Assembly: GCA_028285035.1 (NCBI GenBank)
Contig: JANQQF010000137.1
Coordinates: 18,912 to 82,911 of the forward strand
Length of the DNA stretch: 64,000 nt
Source: Phycisphaerae bacterium
Lineage (GTDB): Bacteria; Chloroflexota; Anaerolineae; 4572-78; J111
Reading direction: 5' to 3'
In this document: in pieces, positions 16,229-25,514 of the stretch
How the letters are laid out: each line of letters begins with the position of its first letter
Position numbering within the stretch: the first letter of the stretch is position 1
Position numbers and translations under genes: made by a program
Notes under the pieces: model-generated
Seen by the model: the letters and a program-made list of their open reading frames with translations, nothing else
Told to the model about the DNA's origin: nothing
Databases searched by the model: none

Positions 16229-17809
16229 ATGTCTCTAGCATTACTAAAACGAACCGCCTGCTTTATGGGCGGTTTATTACTGTTGTTAGGCTGTGGATCA
16301 ACTGAGGCACCCGAGTCGGTGAATGTTGCCTCCAGTTCATCTCAGAGTTCCACACCGAGCGCAATTCCTAAAAAAGCCGCCACGGCTGCCTCCACAGACA
16401 TCCCAATAAATACGCCTACCGTCACCCCAACCTCAACAAATACACCCACTCCAACCTTGACCCCAACACCCACTACCGAACCCCTGCCTATCCCGACTCT
16501 GGATGGGCCACCCTATGTTTATCACACGATTCGGTCAGGCGAAACCTTGGGCTATATTTCCGATTTGTACAACACGCCGATTGAAGATTTAGTGGCCATG
16601 AACGATCTTGATGGTCCCTCGGCCCTCATCTGGACAAATCAACAGTTACGGGTACCCACCCAAATTGAGACCATTGCGCCAGAGCTACATCTGTTTCCTG
16701 ATAGTGAAGTGGTCTATGGGCCAAGTTATGTTGACTTTGATATCGCTAAATTTATGGAGGGTCAGGGCGGATATCTTTTAGAATATGAAGAGTATGTTGA
16801 AGGTCAGCCTCTGACTGGTCCCGAGATTGTTACTCGGGTGGCAGAACAGTTTAGCGTTGGGCCACGATTGATGCTGGCTATTCTTGAACATTACGGCGAA
16901 TGGGTGACCAATCCTACCCCAACGGAGGCACAACTCAAACAGCCTCTCGGGCCACGAAATCCTCGAGGAGGCTTTTATCACGCCTTAGCCTTTACAGCCA
17001 ACCGGATTAATGCGGGCTACTACAGTTATAAACGGGATGGATTTTGGATTTTTCAGCTGGCCGACCGGAGTCAGGCGATCACACCCAGCGGCTTGAATGC
17101 AGGGACAGTGGGTGTGCAAAATATTCTAGCTATCCACTCAGAGCAAGAACTTTGGCAGCGAGAGCTAGGCCGACAGGGGTTACGGCGCACCTATGAGAAG
17201 TTATTTGGTGATCCAGAGGAAAACGCCATCGAGCCTGTCGTGCCTATCAATTTGACCCAACCCCCCCTCGCCTTACCGTGGCGTTCGGGCCAAGGCTTTT
17301 ATTTCACCGGTGGGCCTCACCCTGCCTATGTCGATGGCAGTGCTTGGGCAGCCATTGATTTTGGGCCACCGGATGTGCTGGGTAACTGTTTTTACTCAAA
17401 TGAACCCAATACGGCTGCCGCAGATGGAGTCATTGTCGTCGCTAAGCAAGGCGAGGTTCAGCTTGATTTGGATGGGGACGGAAATATCCAAACAGGCTGG
17501 GTGCTGCTATATTTACACGTAGCTCTGGATTTGAATATCCCGGTTCAAGTTGGGCAAAAAGTCAGTGAAGGGGACATCATTGGCTATGCTTCTTGCGAGG
17601 GAGGACTTTCAAATTCAAGTCATCTGCATTTTGCCCGTCGCTACAACGGTGAGTGGATAGATGCGGGTGGGCCAGTGCCTTTAGCACTGGAAGGTTGGGT
17701 TGTACAACCTGCCCTAACTCCATATGGGGGGGCCATCACTAACGGACTTGAGCGAAGAGAGCCTTGCGAGTGTTGGGAAGCTGAGTTAAATTTATTGGTG
17801 CGGCCTTGA
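16229..17809 (+). CDS. LysM and M23-type peptidase lipoprotein
   Basis: A 526-residue exported lipoprotein (LLLLGCGS, Cys22) with a Thr/Pro-rich linker (residues about 45-90). One LysM peptidoglycan-binding domain follows at about 98-142 (IRSGETLGYISDLYN). The C-terminal third is an M23/LytM-like domain with D377 (AWAAIDFGPP) and H465-x-H467 (SSHLHFARRY). The usual H-x3-D metal pair is replaced by W-x3-D. H364 (GGPH) could supply the missing ligand, a variant seen in other Gram-positive-like proteins. A middle region (170-350) is unassigned. The likely role is cell-wall remodelling. The next gene is mltG, also a wall enzyme. Confidence 0.88.
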   Translation: MSLALLKRTACFMGGLLLLLGCGSTEAPESVNVASSSSQSSTPSAIPKKAATAASTDIPINTPTVTPTSTNTPTPTLTPTPTTEPLPIPTLDGPPYVYHTIRSGETLGYISDLYNTPIEDLVAMNDLDGPSALIWTNQQLRVPTQIETIAPELHLFPDSEVVYGPSYVDFDIAKFMEGQGGYLLEYEEYVEGQPLTGPEIVTRVAEQFSVGPRLMLAILEHYGEWVTNPTPTEAQLKQPLGPRNPRGGFYHALAFTANRINAGYYSYKRDGFWIFQLADRSQAITPSGLNAGTVGVQNILAIHSEQELWQRELGRQGLRRTYEKLFGDPEENAIEPVVPINLTQPPLALPWRSGQGFYFTGGPHPAYVDGSAWAAIDFGPPDVLGNCFYSNEPNTAAADGVIVVAKQGEVQLDLDGDGNIQTGWVLLYLHVALDLNIPVQVGQKVSEGDIIGYASCEGGLSNSSHLHFARRYNGEWIDAGGPVPLALEGWVVQPALTPYGGAITNGLERREPCECWEAELNLLVRP

Positions 17810-17978
17810 GTATTTTGGGCAGCAATAAAAGGGAGAAATGTGGCAGACTAGGGTAGGATTTTTTGCAAGTTGGTAATAGTAAATGGTTATTAGTTATTGT
17901 ATCAATACGATTATAATTACCACTTCAATTGCTCGCCTGAACACATTTTCATCCTCATCGGAAAGGAAGGAAAAAGAT

Positions 17979-19148
17979 ATGTTTGTTATTCGCGCACTAT
18001 TTCGCTTTTTAGTATTTGTGATTGCGATTGGGGCTATTGTAGTAATTTTGGGGGCTGGATTTTGGGCCTTCACCAACCAAAGTGATGAAACAGCCGCCTC
18101 AATTGCCGTCGGCAGTGGCGAGTCAGTTGGGCGTAATCCACAAAATGTAGAGGAGTTTTTTCTCAACGTCTATCTGCAAACCCAATCTCAAATTATTAAT
18201 ACCCCTGTTTCTGATGATCCAACCCCGATCCCGTTCACCGTTGACATTGGTGAAAATGCTCGGACCATATCAGCCAAATTGGTCGAGCAAAATTTTATCA
18301 CCGATGCCGATCTATTTCGCCTCTTTCTCCGTTACAATGGTCTCGATGCATCGCTTGAGGCGGGAGATTACACCTTACGTCGCAACATGACGATGCGTGA
18401 AATTGCCGAGTCCCTGCAAAAGGCCAGTTTTGAGGAAATTTCGGTCACCATCCCAGAAGGGTGGCGGGCTGAACAAGTGGCCGAGTTGTTAACGGACGAA
18501 GGGGTGATGGACGGCAATTTATTCTTAGCCACAGTCCGTCAAGGGACAGGCATCGACCATCCAATGCTCGCCAGTTTGCCTGCCGGCTCATCCTACGAAG
18601 GCTATCTCTTCCCTGATACTTATCGCCTCCCGCTCAACGGCACGCCAGAAGATTTAATTACCCGAATGTTGGATAATATGCAAAGTAAGCTGCCCGATAA
18701 TGCCTTCCAACTGGCCAGCGGACAAGGTTATACCTTCCACGAAATTCTGATCATTGCCTCGATTGTCGAACGTGAGGCAGTTGTCCCTGATGAACGTCCC
18801 ATGATTGCAGCGGTGTATCTCAATCGGCTCAATCAAGGAATGTACCTACAAGCCGACCCCACCGTCCAGTATGCAATGGGCTATCAACCAGAGGCAGATC
18901 AGTGGTGGAAAACGCCTGTGTTGTTAGAAGAGTACTCTGCCGTTGACTCACCCTACAACACCTATCTCTACCCCAATATTCCCCCCGGCCCTATCGCTAA
19001 TCCCGGCGCATCTTCAATAACTGCGGCCCTACAGCCTTCCCAAAATGACTTTGTTTTCATTATGGCCTGTGGCGGAGAAGGGCGTCATTTGTTTACTGCC
19101 AGCTATGATGAACATCAAGTGAATGTGGCAAATTGTAGTGGGCAGTAG
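17979..19148 (+). CDS. mltG: Endolytic murein transglycosylase MltG
   Basis: A 389-residue YceG-family protein that cleaves nascent glycan strands at the membrane. One N-terminal membrane helix (about residues 8-30) is followed by a LysM-like region and the catalytic domain. The catalytic glutamate is E264 in ASIVEREAV, and the conserved tail motifs DPTVQYA, YNTYLYPNIPPGPIANPG and HLFTASYDEH are all present. The start is ATG 17979 (MFVIRAL), with GGAAAGGAAGG upstream. A longer frame from 17883 is unlikely. It follows the LysM/M23 gene on the same strand after 169 bases. Confidence 0.93.
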   Translation: MFVIRALFRFLVFVIAIGAIVVILGAGFWAFTNQSDETAASIAVGSGESVGRNPQNVEEFFLNVYLQTQSQIINTPVSDDPTPIPFTVDIGENARTISAKLVEQNFITDADLFRLFLRYNGLDASLEAGDYTLRRNMTMREIAESLQKASFEEISVTIPEGWRAEQVAELLTDEGVMDGNLFLATVRQGTGIDHPMLASLPAGSSYEGYLFPDTYRLPLNGTPEDLITRMLDNMQSKLPDNAFQLASGQGYTFHEILIIASIVEREAVVPDERPMIAAVYLNRLNQGMYLQADPTVQYAMGYQPEADQWWKTPVLLEEYSAVDSPYNTYLYPNIPPGPIANPGASSITAALQPSQNDFVFIMACGGEGRHLFTASYDEHQVNVANCSGQ

Positions 19149-19158
19149 GGTGTTAGAA

Positions 19159-19193
19159 GATCAGAGGATTGATGTGAACTCAATTCTCTGATC
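19159..19193. repeat. Hairpin downstream of mltG
   Basis: GATCAGAGGATTGA (19159-19172) pairs with TCAATTCTCTGATC (19180-19193) with one G-T wobble and a 7-base loop. It could stabilise or end the mltG transcript, though there is no T tract. Confidence 0.5.
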
Positions 19194-19292
19194 CTCTAGC
19201 CTTCCAAAACCGATTTTGCATTCCCCCCAAGCTACATGGATAATATAAATACAATTGACCAATCCCACACCACCTCAGGGAGGTAGCTACAA

Positions 19293-20390
19293 ATGGCAAA
19301 AAAAAGTCTTGGTTATGTCGAGTTAGAGTGGACCTGTCCTAACTGTGACAGCCGTAATCCAGGGTCACGCCGTATCTGCGCTAATTGTGGTACGCCCCAA
19401 CCCGATAATCTTGAATTCACGCAAAGAGCGCAAAGCGAAATCATCAAAGATGAAGCAAAAATCGAGCAGGCCAAAGCGGGACCAGACATTCATTGCTATT
19501 ATTGTGGAACACGCAATCCAGCCACAGCTGAAACGTGTAGCCAGTGTGGCTCACCATTAAATGAGGGTACCAGGCGCTCGGCAGGAAAGGTGGTTGGCGC
19601 ACATCGAACGGGACCCGTCAAACCCGTTGTTTGTGACAATTGTCAAACCGAGAATGAGCCAAATGCGCCCATGTGCGTGAGTTGCGGCACCCCACTCAAG
19701 GCGCCTAAGCCAAAAGCAAAGCCTAAACCAACACCCCGTCCCACAGCAAAAAAATCGAGCTCAGGTGGCCGAGCTGTCTTCGGCATTTTTGGCATTTTAA
19801 TGCTGTTCATCGTTGTTGGCTGTGGCATTTTCTTCTTCTTCTCCTTCCAAACCTCAGAGGTTACGGGGCAGGTCAGTAACATCAACTGGAGTCGCTCTGT
19901 GGCAGTAGAAGGGCTAGCTCCCGTGGGTTATAGTGGCTGGATTGACCAAATCCCTGGTGATGCCACAGTGGGCACGTGTCGTACACAAGTCCGAGACGTA
20001 CAAGATAATCCTGCTCCCAACTCCCGTGAGATTTGTGGTACCCCATATGTTCTTGATGAAGGCAGTGGTTTTGGCCAAGTCGTCCAAGATTGTCGCTACG
20101 AGGTTCTTGAGGAGTTCTGTGAGTATACCGTTCAAGAGTGGACCGTGGTTGATACCGTCACCCAAAGTGACAACAGCTTCAACGCCTTCTGGCCTGAACC
20201 AGCGCTCGGTTTTGATCAAAGGCTTGGCGAACGCACCGAAAATTACGAGGTCATTTTTAATACAGAACAGGGCCGAATGACTTACTCTGTCAACGGCTTT
20301 GAAGATTTCCGCCGCTATGATATCGGCACCCGCTGGATTTTGGATGTCAATTCATTTGGTGGGGTGGTCTCAGCTCGACCAGCGAATTAG
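19293..20390 (+). CDS. Zinc-ribbon membrane protein
   Basis: A 365-residue protein with three Cys4 zinc ribbons in the N-terminal 135 residues: WTCPNCD...CANCG (RanBP2-like), CYYCGTRN...CSQCG and CDNCQTEN...CVSCG. A Lys/Pro-rich linker (about 135-160) is followed by one membrane helix (about 165-190). The remainder is an extracytoplasmic beta-rich domain with several cysteines (CRTQV, CGTPY, CRYEV, FCEYTV) that may form disulfides. Ribbons would be cytoplasmic. The function is unknown. It is flanked by mltG and glnE on the same strand, with its own AGGGAGG ribosome site. Confidence 0.75.
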   Translation: MAKKSLGYVELEWTCPNCDSRNPGSRRICANCGTPQPDNLEFTQRAQSEIIKDEAKIEQAKAGPDIHCYYCGTRNPATAETCSQCGSPLNEGTRRSAGKVVGAHRTGPVKPVVCDNCQTENEPNAPMCVSCGTPLKAPKPKAKPKPTPRPTAKKSSSGGRAVFGIFGILMLFIVVGCGIFFFFSFQTSEVTGQVSNINWSRSVAVEGLAPVGYSGWIDQIPGDATVGTCRTQVRDVQDNPAPNSREICGTPYVLDEGSGFGQVVQDCRYEVLEEFCEYTVQEWTVVDTVTQSDNSFNAFWPEPALGFDQRLGERTENYEVIFNTEQGRMTYSVNGFEDFRRYDIGTRWILDVNSFGGVVSARPAN

Positions 20391-20434
20391 AGGTGTTGAA
20401 ATTTAAAAGATGATAAAATATTACCTGGAGCAGG

Positions 20435-23400
20435 TTGATCATCGTGGATCAAACAAATACGCTCAATCATAAAATTTCTGACCTCACACTAGACCATTTG
20501 CGGTCTACATTGCAACAACATCAGCTACCCGACTCCGAGTCTGAGCAATTATTAAGCACAGTTGGCTTTCAAGACCCAGCAGGGGCATATCGCTGCCTAA
20601 AACGAATCGGACAAACCGCTGAAATGCAGGCAAAGTTGGCGGATATATTACCCCAAATCCTCCACGCGTTGGCTGAGGTCGCCGATCCTAATGATGTCCT
20701 CATCAATTTTGAACGCCTTATCCAAAATGCCGATACCCCTCTCAACTTGCTCGACAGCTTTGCCCACAATCCCCGTACCCTTGAAATTCTGACGGCGCTC
20801 TTCACCAGCAGCCAATTCCTAACCGAAATTTTATTGAGCCATCCCGACTATTTTCCCCGTCTCACAGCTTACCAAAATTTAGCCCAACAAAAAAGTGCCA
20901 CCCAATTACAAAATGAAGCCCAGCAGACCTTAGATCTCCTTATTGGGGGGCAAACAAATGGTCAGCTCACCATTATTCTAGATGCCTTACGACGATTTCA
21001 ACGTTGGGAACTGCTCCGCATAGGAGCCGCCGACTTGTTGGGGGCTTATGACTTCACAACAGTAACCACCCAGCTCTCTCATGTAGCAGATAGCCTCATT
21101 GAAGCAGCCCTTATTGCTGCGGGCCAGCAAACAAAAACGGATGTCTCTGACTTTTTTGTCATTGGGATGGGTAAGTTAGGTGGCGCAGAATTAAATTATA
21201 GTTCAGATATTGATTTAATCTTTCTGGCCAAAGAAAATGCCTCAAGCTATCTACGAATGGGCCAGATACTTATCGATATTTTGACACGAACAACCGGAGA
21301 AGGATTTCTTTATCGAGTAGATATGCGCTTACGACCGTGGGGCCAAAGTGGGGCCTTGGTCGCTACAATGGATGGATATGCCACCTACCTGGAAAAACAT
21401 GCTGGACTATGGGAAAAACAGGCCCTGCTCAAAGCTCGGGTTGTGGCAGGTAACAAAACAATTGGCGAGGCATTTCTCCAGCAGATTCAACCACTCATTT
21501 TTGAAATTGACTCAAAAACCGTACGACAAGAGGTCCATCGACTTAAACAAAAAATCGAAGAAAAGCTTCATAAGCGAGGCCAAGATTGGGGTGAGGTCAA
21601 ACAAGGACGCGGCTCAATCCGTGATATCGAATTTACAACCCAATATCTACAACTCCAACACGGACGCACGTTAACCGATTTACGCACGCCACAAACATTA
21701 GAAGCGCTAACTCGTCTAGTGAGACAACGCATTCTCTCGCCAGAGGCCTATCGGGCCTTGGCCGATGGATACACATTTCTGCGTACAATTGAGCACCACC
21801 TGCAATTGATGCACTATCAGCAAACCCATCAGTTACCCAATGATGCCCAAGCCCTGCGTCATCTAGCCCGGAGATTAGGCTTTCAGGGAGATAACGCTGG
21901 CAAAAATTTTATTGCCAATTATGAGCAACACAGCAAAGTTATCCGGTTGGTCTATCAAGAACATTTGGCCGATGAAGAGGATAATACAACCGCTTCACAA
22001 ACCTTGTTACCGCACCTGACTCGTCTGCACCCAACTTATGTCACAACATTTAGTGATGAGGATATCAATCATCACGCCAGTTTGGTTGAATCTCTCGATA
22101 AGACCCACGTCATCACGGTAGAAACGGTTCCCCTTGATGAGCATCATTGGCGTGTAACTATCGTTGGCTTTGACGATTTAGGTCTGCTTTCTCTTATTTG
22201 CGGACTCTTATTTCTACACGAATTCAATATCGTTGAAGGACACATTTTTAGCTATGGCCCCCAAGTTACCGCCCCCACCCCACCATCCCCACCTCGCCGT
22301 CGAGGTAAACGACGGAGTATGACCTATCAAAAAATCGATATGTCCGGCACACAACGCAAAATCGTCGATGTGTTTACTGTCCGTTCGACCACAAAAGTAG
22401 CAAAAGACAAGTGGCAAACATATAAAGATGAGTTAAGCCACTTTGCCACACAATTACACCAAAAGAAACAGCACGAGGTACAAGGTTTTTTAGCAAAACA
22501 AGTCGCCCTAAAGCTAAGCAAAATTAATCAACCCAATGATCCGCTGCACCCAGTTGATATCCTTATCGACAACGAAATCTCGCAACGCCACACGGTCTTA
22601 AAGATTAACGCCCCTGACACGGTTGGGTTCTTATATGAATTTACGAACGCTCTAACCCTCAATAAAATCAACATTCGCCGGATGGATATCAGCACCGCTG
22701 GCAATCGAGTCCAAGATACACTTTATGTTACTGACGCCACACACAAAAAGATCACCGATCCCAATAAGCAGCACGAGCTTCGGGTGGCGACGGCCCTGAT
22801 CAAACAATTCACGCATACGCTGCCTCAATCCCCCAATCCCGAGGCCGCCCTGCTTCATTTTCATGAATTTCTAGGCCAGCTTTTCACCCGGTCTGATTGG
22901 GCCAATGAGTTAACCTCATTAGAACAGCCGGAGGTCTTACACCGGCTGGCCCGGTTATTAGGGGTAAGTGATTTTTTGTGGGATGATTTCTTGCGAATGC
23001 AACACGAGAATTTGTTTCCTATGGTTCGAGATGAGGCGCTCTTAAAGACGGCTAAATCCAAGGATGAATTGCGGGCCGAGCTTGAGACCCTACTACAACA
23101 GGGTTCAAGTACAAAAAGCCCCGAAACAATTCTAAATACCTTCAAAGATCGAGAAATGTTTCGCATCGATATGCGACAGATTTTGAATTACACCTTGGGC
23201 TTTGAACAATTTGCCGAAGAACTCACTGATTTAGCCGATATCATCGTTGAAGCGACCTATCGCCTCGCGGCTAAATCCGTCAGAGATATCTACGGTCTAC
23301 CACGTCTGGCCAATGGGCGCATCTGTCCGATTGTCGTATGTGCCCTAGGCAAATGTGGGGGACGTGAATTAGGATTTGCCTCCGATATTGAGTTAATTTT

Positions 23401-24184
23401 TATTTATGAGGATAACGGACATACCACGGGGCCCAAGGTCATCACAACGGCTGAATACTTCAACAAGTTGGTCCAAGAGGTGCCAAACATTCTTCGTACC
23501 CGCCAGGAGGGTATCTTCGAAATCGATCTACGCCTTCGCCCTTACGGGAGCGCAGGGAGTATGGCCGTTTCGCTCAACTCATTTGAAACCTATTTCGGGC
23601 CGGAGGGTGAGGCGTGGCCCTATGAGCGCCAAGCCCTCATCCGGCTTCGCCCCTTGGCTGGAGACAAAAAATTTGGGCAAAAGGTGAGTAAAATAAGAGA
23701 TAGCTTGATTTATCGAGGTCAACCATTTGATGTAGCCGCTATGCGAGCCATGCGTGAACGACAATTACGTCAGTTGGTCACAGCCGGTACAATCAATGCA
23801 AAATTTAGCGCGGGGGGTCTGGTGGATCTTGAATATTTGATCCAAGGCCTGCAAATCACCTATGGTCATCGCAGTCCAGAATTACGTTCGCCCAATACGC
23901 ATGAAACCATAGACGGTTTATATAATAGTAGCATCATCAACAGAGACGATTACATCGCGTTACGCGAAGCGCTCATTTTTATGCGCCATCTCATCAATGC
24001 TCTACGAATGGTACGTGGTAATGCGAAGGATTTGACGGTGCCCCCCACCGACAGTGAAGAATTTGCCTTTTTAGCGCGTCGCCTTGACTATCCTCACGAT
24101 AAAATTTCCTACCTCCGTAACGATCTACTTCAGCACACCGTCACAGTGCAAGAGGTCAATGCCAGGCTCTTGAATTCAATCTAA
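20435..24184 (+). CDS. glnE: Glutamine synthetase adenylyltransferase/removase with internal ACT domains
   Basis: A 1249-residue GlnE-type enzyme that attaches and removes AMP from glutamine synthetase. It has two nucleotidyltransferase modules. The first has GKLGG (246-250) with SSDIDLIFL, and the second has GKCGG (from 972) with ASDIELIFI. Each is followed by its RLRPWG or RLRPYG motif. Between them lie two ACT-like domains (about 565-610 and 718-768), for example VLKINAPDTVGFLYEFT. Classical GlnE is about 950 residues and lacks these. GGAG lies 4 bases before the TTG at 20435; GTG at 20444 is an alternative start. No glnA or PII gene is in the window. Confidence 0.9.
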   Translation: MIIVDQTNTLNHKISDLTLDHLRSTLQQHQLPDSESEQLLSTVGFQDPAGAYRCLKRIGQTAEMQAKLADILPQILHALAEVADPNDVLINFERLIQNADTPLNLLDSFAHNPRTLEILTALFTSSQFLTEILLSHPDYFPRLTAYQNLAQQKSATQLQNEAQQTLDLLIGGQTNGQLTIILDALRRFQRWELLRIGAADLLGAYDFTTVTTQLSHVADSLIEAALIAAGQQTKTDVSDFFVIGMGKLGGAELNYSSDIDLIFLAKENASSYLRMGQILIDILTRTTGEGFLYRVDMRLRPWGQSGALVATMDGYATYLEKHAGLWEKQALLKARVVAGNKTIGEAFLQQIQPLIFEIDSKTVRQEVHRLKQKIEEKLHKRGQDWGEVKQGRGSIRDIEFTTQYLQLQHGRTLTDLRTPQTLEALTRLVRQRILSPEAYRALADGYTFLRTIEHHLQLMHYQQTHQLPNDAQALRHLARRLGFQGDNAGKNFIANYEQHSKVIRLVYQEHLADEEDNTTASQTLLPHLTRLHPTYVTTFSDEDINHHASLVESLDKTHVITVETVPLDEHHWRVTIVGFDDLGLLSLICGLLFLHEFNIVEGHIFSYGPQVTAPTPPSPPRRRGKRRSMTYQKIDMSGTQRKIVDVFTVRSTTKVAKDKWQTYKDELSHFATQLHQKKQHEVQGFLAKQVALKLSKINQPNDPLHPVDILIDNEISQRHTVLKINAPDTVGFLYEFTNALTLNKINIRRMDISTAGNRVQDTLYVTDATHKKITDPNKQHELRVATALIKQFTHTLPQSPNPEAALLHFHEFLGQLFTRSDWANELTSLEQPEVLHRLARLLGVSDFLWDDFLRMQHENLFPMVRDEALLKTAKSKDELRAELETLLQQGSSTKSPETILNTFKDREMFRIDMRQILNYTLGFEQFAEELTDLADIIVEATYRLAAKSVRDIYGLPRLANGRICPIVVCALGKCGGRELGFASDIELIFIYEDNGHTTGPKVITTAEYFNKLVQEVPNILRTRQEGIFEIDLRLRPYGSAGSMAVSLNSFETYFGPEGEAWPYERQALIRLRPLAGDKKFGQKVSKIRDSLIYRGQPFDVAAMRAMRERQLRQLVTAGTINAKFSAGGLVDLEYLIQGLQITYGHRSPELRSPNTHETIDGLYNSSIINRDDYIALREALIFMRHLINALRMVRGNAKDLTVPPTDSEEFAFLARRLDYPHDKISYLRNDLLQHTVTVQEVNARLLNSI

Positions 24185-24506
24185 TAATTGCTTGTTGAGT
24201 TTCTGAGTTTGTGTTATGATTGGCCTAACGGGAACAATTGTAGTAAACGGCAAGAAGTTTTAGAAAAACCAATGCATATAAAAAAGCGATTGTTATTCAA
24301 GATGAGATCAATTTCGCCGTTTACTTCTAGATTTGGCGCGAAATTGACGACATTTGAGCTATCCTCGGTTTTTCAGCAGTCATTTATTTCTTAAAGCTTT
24401 CTGTCAAATTCTGTGGTAGATGTGATAAAAAGAATAAACAAGGTAGATGTACGCTTCAAACCCCTCATTAATATGAGACCAGGGTTTCAGGAGGGAAGGA
24501 AGAAGT
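24185..24506 (+). promoter_or_regulatory. 322-base gap: promoter and leader hairpin of the UroD-like gene
   Basis: A promoter candidate, TTGTTG (24192-24197), 17 bases, TATGAT (24215-24220), would produce a leader of about 280 bases. At its 3' end AAACCC (24458-24463) pairs with GGGTTT (24482-24487), and inside CTCAT (24464-24468) pairs with ATGAG (24473-24477). The hairpin ends just before the GGAGGGAAGGA ribosome site. A 68-codon open frame at 24188-24394 has no protein-like character. No known riboswitch was recognised. Confidence 0.45.
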
Positions 24507-25514
24507 ATGGATAAGCGGGAGCGTGTATATGCTGCCCTGGAAGGCCAGCCTGTTGACCGAGTCCCAGTCACATTGTGGCGACGATTTCATCAAGAGGAGC
24601 AGGATCCAGCCAGCTTAGCCTCTGCGACGTTAGCATTTTATCAAAAGTATAATCTTGATTTAATTCGGCTCATTCCAAATAAATTTTACGGGGTGGCCGA
24701 TTGGGGCGCGCACGTTGTCCCTGCCAAAAATGACCAAACCCCAGCCTACATAAAAAAAACTGTCATTCAAGACCCTGAAGATTGGCGTAGTTTAAATACA
24801 CTCCACCCAGACGATGGCCGTTATGGTCAGGCTTTAGAGACCATCAAGCTGATTGCTAATCAATTGGGGGAAGATGATGCACCATTCTTGGTGACAGTGT
24901 TTAGTCCATTAACTTTGGCTTCACAGTTGGCTGGGGAGAAATTGCTACAGCATATTGAAGGGCAAAGCACTGATGTGCATATCGGCTTGGCGACGATTGC
25001 TGAAACAACCAGTCGGTTTGCCCAAGCCGCTTTGGATGCCGGGGCAGATGGTATCTTTTTTGTTAGCGAATTTTCTCATACAGAGGTTTTGACTCGAGAA
25101 CAGTGTGAAAGTTTGGTGATTCGCTACGATTTAATTGCTCTGGATCGGGTAAAAATTCAGCCAGCCCCACTCGTCGTCCATTTGGCCGGGGGCTCACCCT
25201 ATTTCAACACAATCAATCAATATCCAGTTCATGCTGTCAGTTGGCAAAGCATCGAGGCTCACCCCACGGTAGAAGAGGGATTAACTTTAACCGACAAGAC
25301 GGCATTAACGGGCTTAAGTCCGCAGCGAATTGAAGAAGAAACGCCTGAAGATATAAGGCTTTATGTTCGGGATTTAATCGAACGAACACAAGGCGAGCGG
25401 ATTATCTTGGCCCCGACCACTGAAGTTTCAAATGAATCGCCTGAAGAAAATCTTCAGGCGATTTTTGAGGCTACTCAACAAACTGGATCAAATCAGCACG
25501 GTTCAAACAGGTGA
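24507..25514 (+). CDS. Uroporphyrinogen-decarboxylase-superfamily protein
   Basis: A 335-residue URO-D/methyltransferase-fold protein. The N-terminus KRERVYAALEGQPVDRVP is the family signature of the non-haem members (MtaA- and CmuA-like corrinoid methyltransferases among them). It lacks the HemE decarboxylase motif (RQAGRYLPEY), so it should not be called hemE. The substrate is unknown, and no corrinoid protein gene is adjacent. A purine-rich site (GGAGGGAAGGA) precedes the ATG. The last 22 bases overlap the convergent glycosyltransferase gene, and a terminator-like hairpin lies inside the coding end. Confidence 0.85.
   Translation: MDKRERVYAALEGQPVDRVPVTLWRRFHQEEQDPASLASATLAFYQKYNLDLIRLIPNKFYGVADWGAHVVPAKNDQTPAYIKKTVIQDPEDWRSLNTLHPDDGRYGQALETIKLIANQLGEDDAPFLVTVFSPLTLASQLAGEKLLQHIEGQSTDVHIGLATIAETTSRFAQAALDAGADGIFFVSEFSHTEVLTREQCESLVIRYDLIALDRVKIQPAPLVVHLAGGSPYFNTINQYPVHAVSWQSIEAHPTVEEGLTLTDKTALTGLSPQRIEEETPEDIRLYVRDLIERTQGERIILAPTTEVSNESPEENLQAIFEATQQTGSNQHGSNR
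25435..25466 (+). terminator. Terminator-like hairpin inside the 3' coding end of the UroD-like gene
   Basis: AATCGCCTGAAGA (25435-25447) pairs perfectly with TCTTCAGGCGATT (25451-25463) across AAA, and T continues to 25466. It lies 48-79 bases before the stop codon. Confidence 0.5.

Noticed and set aside
24188..24394. 68-codon plus-strand frame in the UroD-like leader
   Set aside because: It has no ribosome site and no recognisable protein character.
24507..25514. Haem-pathway uroporphyrinogen decarboxylase (hemE)
   Set aside because: The HemE substrate motif is missing; it belongs to the broader superfamily.
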